Shown here piece by piece: positions 1 through 4,031 of a stretch of 7,385 nt of DNA (position 1 is its first letter; each line of letters starts with the position of its first letter). Both the position numbers and the translations under genes were made by a program. The stretch is from Chitinophagales bacterium (GTDB taxonomy: Bacteria; Bacteroidota; Bacteroidia; Chitinophagales; UBA2359): assembly GCA_020631035.1 (NCBI GenBank), contig JAHDIA010000064.1, positions 6,827 to 14,211 of the forward strand, written 5' to 3'. The notes beneath the pieces were generated by a model, which was given only the letters and a program-made list of their open reading frames with translations, was not told the DNA's origin and did not search any database.

Positions 1-81
1 GGGATGCTTTGCCCTTGCGTCGCATAAAAATATTTTTCTCACTTACAGCGTTATAAAATCCAAGCCAAAATATATAGCCAT
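1..81. other. Left-edge sequence, coding status undecided
   Basis: This is the leader of the gene starting at 82, with no TAnnTTTG box visible. The first 25 bases are 60% G+C, much richer than the A/T-rich 26-81. They could be the start of a divergent minus-strand gene: an ATG at 25-23 reads MRRKGKAS off the edge, with an A/T-rich stretch just upstream of it. They could also be the 3' end of a plus-strand gene, for example a frame stopping at 54-56. The fragment is too short to decide. Confidence 0.25.
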
Positions 82-1113
82 ATGCCCCAAAAAATTCAGG
101 TGATTCTTTGCTTACTAATACCAGGTATACTGGGAATGTTAAATACATCAGCCCAAACAAACGATAAAGCTTACATAAGTCAAATCCAAAAAAATGGAGA
201 ACACCAAACCATCAGCATTGCCCACCAAGGCAAAGTGTATAACAAAACAATTCCACTAGATACTTATGATTATACATTAAGTGACACAGCACTACATTAC
301 TTGGTTTTGGATAGGAATTTTGTAACATTGTACATCAAACAAATAACGGAATCAGACCAAGACTATATAGTACACTATATTGCCAAAGGAAGAGACAAAG
401 AAGCAGCCAATCCCAATGCTAGAATGACAATGCTAGGAGCTTTTTTCCTAGATGAAAAAGGAGACGATTTTTTGGTATTTTATGATTTTTATTATACCAA
501 TGCCTATGATGACAGAACTGGTGCAAAAGCAGTATACTATCAATACGATAAAGGATCAAAGAATTATGAACCCAAGTTCAAGGGAGAAAACAAAGAACTA
601 TTGGGAGAAGACAAAAGTGTATGGACAAATCCCAATTACTATTTAGAAAACAAAAAACGAATTGCTTTACCTGTTTTTTCTTTTGACTCTACAGGTATTT
701 ATTTAGAACGCATTGCTTGGAATAAAACTCAAGCTCGTCTAGACTCGGTTCTCACCAAACCACATCGAAATCGAAAAGTAAATTTATTGAACCACGATGA
801 CATACATTCCCACTTTAGGAAAGACTATTTAGTTGAGGAAATTATATTTACAGGAAAAGAACAATTGATTGGACTCAATACCTATACATACTTACTACGT
901 CACTACATAAAAACGAAGGAAGAAGCACTCCGAGAAGTAGAGACATTGATTGTAAGCAAAAATGGCTTATTTGTATTGAAACAAATTGAGTTGATGCAAA
1001 GAAAACCATATCCTTGGGAGAAGAAAAGACCTACAATGCGAGTAGGACTAAAACAAGGGAATCGGATAATACATTACAAAAATGGTGAGCTTGTCAAGGA
1101 ATATTGGAGATGA
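82..1113 (+). CDS. Secreted or periplasmic protein of unknown function (343 aa)
   Basis: I do not recognise a family. Residues 1-24 form a signal peptide: a lysine near the N-terminus, a hydrophobic core (VILCLLIPGILGML) and a TSA-Q junction suited to signal peptidase I. Cys10 lies within the hydrophobic core and is not in a lipobox, so a lipoprotein is unlikely. The mature part is hydrophilic, rich in Lys, Tyr and Asp, with no second membrane segment and no catalytic motif I can name. The C-terminus (IIHYKNGELVKEYWR) resembles a single MORN-like or toxin-immunity-style 'YxNGxLxxxY' strand pair, but one copy is not enough to assign it. The ATG at 82 is preferred because it opens directly onto the signal peptide. 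The gene converges on sucC and appears monocistronic. The stop codon is part of a hairpin. Confidence 0.8.
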   Translation: MPQKIQVILCLLIPGILGMLNTSAQTNDKAYISQIQKNGEHQTISIAHQGKVYNKTIPLDTYDYTLSDTALHYLVLDRNFVTLYIKQITESDQDYIVHYIAKGRDKEAANPNARMTMLGAFFLDEKGDDFLVFYDFYYTNAYDDRTGAKAVYYQYDKGSKNYEPKFKGENKELLGEDKSVWTNPNYYLENKKRIALPVFSFDSTGIYLERIAWNKTQARLDSVLTKPHRNRKVNLLNHDDIHSHFRKDYLVEEIIFTGKEQLIGLNTYTYLLRHYIKTKEEALREVETLIVSKNGLFVLKQIELMQRKPYPWEKKRPTMRVGLKQGNRIIHYKNGELVKEYWR

Positions 1114-1130
1114 CACTTTTAAGAGTGTCA
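1111..1130 (+). terminator. Hairpin overlapping the stop codon of the 343-aa gene
   Basis: TGACACT (1111-1117) and AGTGTCA (1124-1130) pair perfectly around a 6-base loop. The TGA stop is the first three bases of the stem. The downstream tract is ccttgtttta, not a clean T run, so termination is likely weak or the hairpin may mainly stabilise the 3' end. Confidence 0.4.
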
Positions 1131-1150
1131 CCTTGTTTTAGTAAAGAGCA

Positions 1151-1180
1151 AAAAAAAACCCCCTCGCAGAGCGAGGAAGG
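1151..1180 (-). terminator. Intrinsic terminator of sucC
   Basis: On the minus strand CCTCGC, loop TCT and GCGAGG form a 6-bp G+C stem (1176-1162), extended by two G-U pairs and one C-G pair. It is followed by a run of nine T (1159-1151). This is a textbook Rho-independent terminator about 30 bases past the sucC stop. Confidence 0.85.
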
Positions 1181-1209
1181 TTCTCATTGGGTTTTCTTGT
1201 TCAGCAAAA

Positions 1210-2400
1210 TTACCCAATCAACTCTTTTACTTTTTCGGCGGCTTCTTTTAGGAGAATAACAGAATGAACCTCCAAGCCAGAATCGTCGATTAATTTTTTG
1301 GCGATGTCAGCATTGGTCCCTTGTAGACGTACAATAATAGGAACTTTAATATCACCAATGTTTTTGTAGGCGTCAACTACACCTTGTGCAACTCTATCAC
1401 AGCGAACAATTCCCCCAAAGATATTAATTAAAATGGCTTTTACATTAGGATCGTCCAAAATAATTCTAAAAGCATTCTCCACACGCTCTGCATCAGCCGT
1501 TCCTCCTACGTCCAAAAAGTTGGCTGGAGAACCACCTGCCAATTTGATAATGTCCATTGTAGCCATTGCCAAACCAGCACCATTGACCATACAACCTACA
1601 TTCCCGTCTAATTTAACAAAATTCAAACCAAAACTCTCTGCTTTTACTTCTGTTGGATCTTCTTCTAAAGTATCACGCATTTCAGCGATGTCTTTGTGAC
1701 GGAACAAAGCATTGCCATCTATACTCAACTTGGTATCAACTACAATGATTTTATCATCAGATGCCTTGAGTACAGGGTTGATTTCTAGCATAGACGCGTC
1801 TAAACCAACAAAAGCTTTGTACAATTTGTTTACAAATTTGGTCATTTCTTTAAAGGCAGTACAAGACAATCCCAAATTGTAGGCAATGCGTCTCATCTGA
1901 AATGGCAATAAACCAACTGCTGGATCAACCAATTCTTTGTGTACCAAATGAGGCGTCTCTTCGGCAACTTCTTCAATATTGACTCCACCTTCTGTAGAAT
2001 AAACGATTACATTTTGTCCAGTTCCTCTGTCCAGTAAAACACTCATGTAATATTCTTCGTGTTTTGATTCGCCAGGATAGTAAACATCTTCAGCAATGAG
2101 TACTTTGCGAACCAATTTACCTTCAGGGCCAGTTTGAGGCGAAACCAAGGTCATTCCGACAATATTGCCAGCATGTTCCTTTACTTCATCTAAATTTTTT
2201 GCCAATTTAACACCACCTGCCTTGCCACGTCCACCAGCGTGTACCTGTGCCTTAACAACATGCCACTGTGTTCCTGTATCTTCAGTTAATTGTTTGGCTG
2301 CTTCTACAGCCGCTTCAGCAGTCTCAGCAACCTTGCCTCTTTGTATTCTGATTCCATATGTCGCCAAGAGTTCCTTGGCTTGATATTCATGTAAATTCAT
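1210..2400 (-). CDS. sucC: Succinyl-CoA synthetase (ADP-forming) beta subunit
   Basis: It catalyses, with the alpha subunit SucD, the reversible conversion of succinyl-CoA, ADP (or GDP) and phosphate to succinate, CoA and ATP in the cytosolic TCA cycle. Length (396 aa) fits the family (E. coli SucC 388). The N-terminus MNLHEYQAKELL is diagnostic. An ATP-grasp domain fills residues 1 to about 240, with a nucleotide-binding glycine-rich stretch QVHAGGRGKAGGVKL at 52-66 and metal/nucleotide-site motif EINPV at 206-210. The CoA-ligase domain follows, with GNVGCMVNGAGLAMATMD at 266-283, NFLDVGG at 294-300 and NIFGGIVRCD at 326-335. No sucD is adjacent on either side, so the alpha subunit must be encoded elsewhere, unlike the sucCD operon of E. 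coli. A TAnnTTTG promoter precedes it and a strong terminator follows, suggesting a monocistronic unit. Confidence 0.97.
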   Translation of the reverse strand: MNLHEYQAKELLATYGIRIQRGKVAETAEAAVEAAKQLTEDTGTQWHVVKAQVHAGGRGKAGGVKLAKNLDEVKEHAGNIVGMTLVSPQTGPEGKLVRKVLIAEDVYYPGESKHEEYYMSVLLDRGTGQNVIVYSTEGGVNIEEVAEETPHLVHKELVDPAVGLLPFQMRRIAYNLGLSCTAFKEMTKFVNKLYKAFVGLDASMLEINPVLKASDDKIIVVDTKLSIDGNALFRHKDIAEMRDTLEEDPTEVKAESFGLNFVKLDGNVGCMVNGAGLAMATMDIIKLAGGSPANFLDVGGTADAERVENAFRIILDDPNVKAILINIFGGIVRCDRVAQGVVDAYKNIGDIKVPIIVRLQGTNADIAKKLIDDSGLEVHSVILLKEAAEKVKELIG

Positions 2401-2422
2401 GTGTAAGATTTTTAATCGCCCG

Positions 2423-2457
2423 CAAATCTACGAGATAAAAAATACTTATACACCAAA
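2423..2457 (-). promoter_or_regulatory. Candidate Bacteroidota promoter of sucC
   Basis: On the minus strand, TAGATTTG (2430-2423) matches the TAnnTTTG -7 consensus exactly and lies 22 bases before the sucC ATG. A TTTG (2457-2454) sits 23 bases upstream of it as a possible -33 box; that spacing is at the long end. No clear Shine-Dalgarno is present before the ATG (tcttacac), as usual in this phylum. Confidence 0.55.
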
Positions 2458-2506
2458 TGGAATGAATAAATTTGATAAAATGCACAAACAGAACTAAGTG
2501 AGGTTG

Positions 2507-2514
2507 TATCTTTG
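2507..2514 (+). promoter_or_regulatory. Candidate -7 box of the 124-aa gene
   Basis: TATCTTTG matches TAnnTTTG exactly and ends 20 bases before the ATG at 2535, giving a very short leader. I see no TTTG at the expected -33 distance. It is divergent from the sucC promoter, about 75 bases away. Confidence 0.5.
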
Positions 2515-2534
2515 TGATTTAGTAAAGTAAAAAT

Positions 2535-2909
2535 ATGAGAACAAACTTCATTTTTTATTTAATCTTTTTGGGAGGATTGTGTCTGGGAAAAGAGGCATTG
2601 GCCCAACAAAACCCTCGCCCATCAAAAAGTATGTCTTTGACCCAAGATACATTGGATAGTCAGGGAACGGAGGCAGTTTACTTTGGCAACCCACAAAGAA
2701 GGGTGGACAATTTTGATTTTTTCTCAAAAGTGGACAACAGAGCCAAAGCATACGAGCAAAAAGAAAATCCATTTATAGAAGATGCCCAAAAAAAAGTAGA
2801 TACCTATTTTAGTGAAGGGACATCAACAGAGGAAACGCCAGACAATACCATCAAAGTAGATCCATCTGAGATGAAAATGTACGGTCGTTTCAAAGATTTT
2901 CACCCGTAG
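2535..2909 (+). CDS. Small secreted protein of unknown function (124 aa)
   Basis: I do not recognise a family. Residues 1-23 are a signal peptide (MRTNF, hydrophobic FYLIFLGGLCLG, then ALA-QQ for signal peptidase I). The mature 101 residues are polar and charged, with low-complexity Ser/Thr/Glu stretches (for example FSEGTSTEETPDNT, 92-105) and no cysteines, so it may be largely unstructured or a short periplasmic protein. An exact TAnnTTTG box lies just upstream, supporting expression. An A8 tract (2788-2795) encodes part of QKK at 85-87. The stop codon TAG (2907-2909) is the first three bases of a palindromic repeat, so the natural C-terminus may have been altered by that repeat. The minus-strand frame across the same DNA lacks such support. 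Confidence 0.7.
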   Translation: MRTNFIFYLIFLGGLCLGKEALAQQNPRPSKSMSLTQDTLDSQGTEAVYFGNPQRRVDNFDFFSKVDNRAKAYEQKENPFIEDAQKKVDTYFSEGTSTEETPDNTIKVDPSEMKMYGRFKDFHP

Positions 2910-2932
2910 AGACCTTGCATGCAAGGTCTGAA
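2907..2932. repeat. Palindromic repeat A at the end of the 124-aa gene
   Basis: AGACCTTGCATGCAAGGTCT (2910-2929) is a 20-base perfect palindrome. The left side continues as TAGAGAC from 2907; the matching outer right bases (GAA) no longer pair. Its arms TAGAGAC...GTCT match in position those of palindrome B (3084-3109, TACAGAC...GTCTGTA), suggesting one family of dispersed 26-base palindromes. From memory, palindromes of the form TAGAGAC-N12-GTCTCTA are abundant between genes in many Bacteroidota and cyanobacteria. There is no T run after it, so it is not an ordinary terminator. Confidence 0.75.
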
Positions 2933-3053
2933 CAGAAACCAGTAGGGCGATTCCGATTTTTTAGGGATGCCCAACCCCCAAACAGGCAAAAAGCAAGGCG
3001 TGAAGCGGATAGAAAAGAGAAAAAACGAAGAACGAAAAGAACTGATGCCTACG

Positions 3054-3182
3054 CCCGATAGTAGCGGATATGGTGGCATATTGTACAGACACACGGCCGT
3101 GTGTCTGTATTGCACCACAATACATTGCGTGGCGGTGAATCGAAATTTTTCCCCAATGCCACCATAGCAGCGGATAGCGGGG
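3054..3182 (+). ncRNA. Candidate structured RNA / nested-hairpin element (Flavo-1-like)
   Basis: Three nested pairings are visible. CCCG (3054-3057) pairs with CGGG (3178-3181). TATGGTGGCAT (3069-3079) pairs perfectly with ATGCCACCATA (3156-3166), 11 bp. Inside lies the 26-base palindrome B (3084-3109). Between the outer and middle stems sits a nearly symmetric internal loop, where ATAGTAGCGGATA (3058-3070) and ATAGCAGCGGATA (3164-3176) are 13-base direct copies with one difference. This layout (CCCGATAG..AGCGGATA ... AGCGGATAGCGGGG) resembles, from memory, the Flavo-1 RNA motif common in intergenic regions of flavobacteria; I could not check the match. Strand is assigned by that resemblance and by co-direction with both flanking genes. 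It could instead be a dispersed DNA repeat with no RNA function. Confidence 0.55.
3084..3109. repeat. 26-base perfect palindrome B
   Basis: The two 13-base halves, TACAGACACACGG and CCGTGTGTCTGTA, are exact reverse complements with no loop. It lies in the terminal part of the nested element 3054-3182. Its length and outer arms match palindrome A, so it may be a repeat unit inserted in, or forming, the apical hairpin of that element. Confidence 0.85.
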
Positions 3183-3259
3183 ACACTACATGCAAACGAA
3201 GCCCATAGCATTCCGTACAAGAAAAAAAATATTTAGAGTTAATATTAAAATAATAAATT

Positions 3260-3877
3260 TTGAAGTTTTTAAAGATCAGTGAAAAAAATCCAGAGCATTC
3301 ACAGGTAGCAGAAGTGGTTGAATGTTTGAAGACAGGAGGTATCATCATTTACCCTACAGATACACTTTATGCAATAGGTTGTGATGTAACCAACAACAAA
3401 GCCTTGGAAAGAATTGGAAAATTGAAGGGCTTTGACCCACAAAAAGCACAATTGGCATTTGTGTTCGATAGTTTGGCGACCATAGCCGATTACACTTTGC
3501 CATTTGATAGAACAATTTATAAAATAATGAATAAGAACTTGCCTGGTCCCTTTACATTCATTTTGAGGGCGAGCAATGCCGTTCCCAAATTGCTCAAGGC
3601 GAGTCGCAAGACATTGGGGGTAAGGGTGCCAAACAATGGCATTGCCAGAGAGATTGTCCGACAATTGGGGAATCCCATCATCACAACCTCTCTAAAATTG
3701 GTGGATGATCCCATTGAGTATTTGACAGACCCCAATGAGATATTTCATGAATTTGGTAAGCAGGTGGATATGGTCATTGATGGAGGGTATGGTAATTACA
3801 TACCTTCGACTGTTGTAGATTTTTCAGAAGGAGAAACCAATATTGTTCGACAAGGAGCAGGAGAATTGGCCTTTTAG
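3260..3877 (+). CDS. YrdC/Sua5-domain protein, YciO-like
   Basis: A 205-residue single YrdC domain; family members (TsaC/Sua5) make threonylcarbamoyl-AMP from threonine, bicarbonate and ATP for t6A modification of tRNA, in the cytosol. Visible motifs: GGIIIYPTDTLYAIGCD (26-42), LPGPFTFIL (94-102), LGVRVPNN (119-126), TTSLK (142-146) and VDMVIDGGYGNYIPSTVVDF (169-188). The C-terminal half and the absence of a Sua5 extra domain match E. coli YciO best. Two TsaC/Sua5 active-site features are changed: the KxR after the first helix reads KGF (56-58), and the SAN motif reads TSLK. YciO has the same kind of changes, so t6A synthesis is not assured. The start is TTG (3260), chosen because MKFLKISEKNPE matches family N-termini and no in-frame ATG precedes the domain. 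It may be annotated tsaC elsewhere; I leave the symbol blank. Confidence 0.9.
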   Translation: MKFLKISEKNPEHSQVAEVVECLKTGGIIIYPTDTLYAIGCDVTNNKALERIGKLKGFDPQKAQLAFVFDSLATIADYTLPFDRTIYKIMNKNLPGPFTFILRASNAVPKLLKASRKTLGVRVPNNGIAREIVRQLGNPIITTSLKLVDDPIEYLTDPNEIFHEFGKQVDMVIDGGYGNYIPSTVVDFSEGETNIVRQGAGELAF

Positions 3878-3910
3878 ACAAATTGCCAATCAATAAATTC
3901 ATTTTAAAAT

Positions 3911-3972
3911 AGACCGAAAGTAGTATTTTGACACAGTTGTGAAGGTTTATTTGGTCTTTCATATTACTTTCG
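3911..3972. repeat. Imperfect inverted repeat with alternative pairing
   Basis: CGAAAGTAGTAT (3915-3926) pairs over 12 bp, including one G-U, with ATATTACTTTCG (3961-3972). A competing pairing joins AGACC (3911-3915) with GGTCT (3953-3957); the two share C3915 and cross, so both cannot form together. It lies between the YrdC-family gene and the terminator at 3981. No T run follows the long stem itself. Confidence 0.5.
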
Positions 3973-3980
3973 ACATTGCT

Positions 3981-4013
3981 AGGCTTTGATTCCATCAAAG
4001 CTTTTTTATTTTT
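3981..4013 (+). terminator. Intrinsic terminator after the YrdC-family gene
   Basis: GCTTTGAT (3983-3990), loop TCC and ATCAAAGC (3994-4001) form a perfect 8-bp stem followed by TTTTTTATTTTT. It ends the transcript from 3260 about 105 bases past its stop and insulates the receptor gene. Confidence 0.85.
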
Positions 4014-4014
4014 G
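3985..4014 (+). promoter_or_regulatory. Candidate promoter of the TonB receptor gene, overlapping the terminator
   Basis: TATTTTTG (4007-4014) fits TAnnTTTG exactly. TTTG (3985-3988) lies 18 bases upstream as a possible -33 box. The -33 would be in the terminator stem and the -7 in its T tract. The ATG is 17 bases past the -7 box, leaving a leader of only about 10 bases. T-rich sequence makes a chance match possible. Confidence 0.4.
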
Positions 4015-4031
4015 CTCGATAATTTGAAATA

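Larger units (their letters stand above)
2910..3259. other. 350-base non-coding block with repeats
   Basis: No convincing gene lies here; the ORFs crossing it run through palindromes and have low-quality sequence (short runs of Cys, Arg and Pro). Its core, 2941-3180, is about 49% G+C against roughly 40% in the genes. From left to right it holds palindrome A, a purine-rich stretch (about 2985-3045, mainly A and G), the nested hairpin element 3054-3182 with palindrome B inside, and an A/T-rich tail (3220-3259) leading to the TTG start at 3260. AGCGGATA occurs three times (3004-3011, 3063-3070, 3169-3176). No exact TAnnTTTG box precedes 3260. Confidence 0.6.

Noticed and set aside
2165..2383. 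Plus-strand ORF opposite sucC
   Set aside because: A shadow of a strongly conserved gene; its Ala/Pro/Thr-rich sequence is the antisense of the ATP-grasp glycine/alanine region.
2910..2929. Palindrome A as an intrinsic terminator
   Set aside because: No T run follows on either strand (GAACAG on the right, GAGTC-like sequence absent on the left), so it fits a repeat better.
2900..3348. Minus-strand ORFs of 106 and 99 codons across the intergenic block
   Set aside because: They run through palindromes A or B and the hairpin element, are rich in Cys, Arg and Pro, resemble no family, and one overlaps the start of the YrdC-family gene.
3921..3930. TAGTATTTTG as a promoter -7 box
   Set aside because: The spacing between TA and TTTG is wrong for TAnnTTTG and no gene starts nearby downstream before the terminator.
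4020..4026. TAATTTG just before the receptor ATG as -7 box
   Set aside because: One base too short for TAnnTTTG and only five bases from the ATG, leaving no room for a leader.
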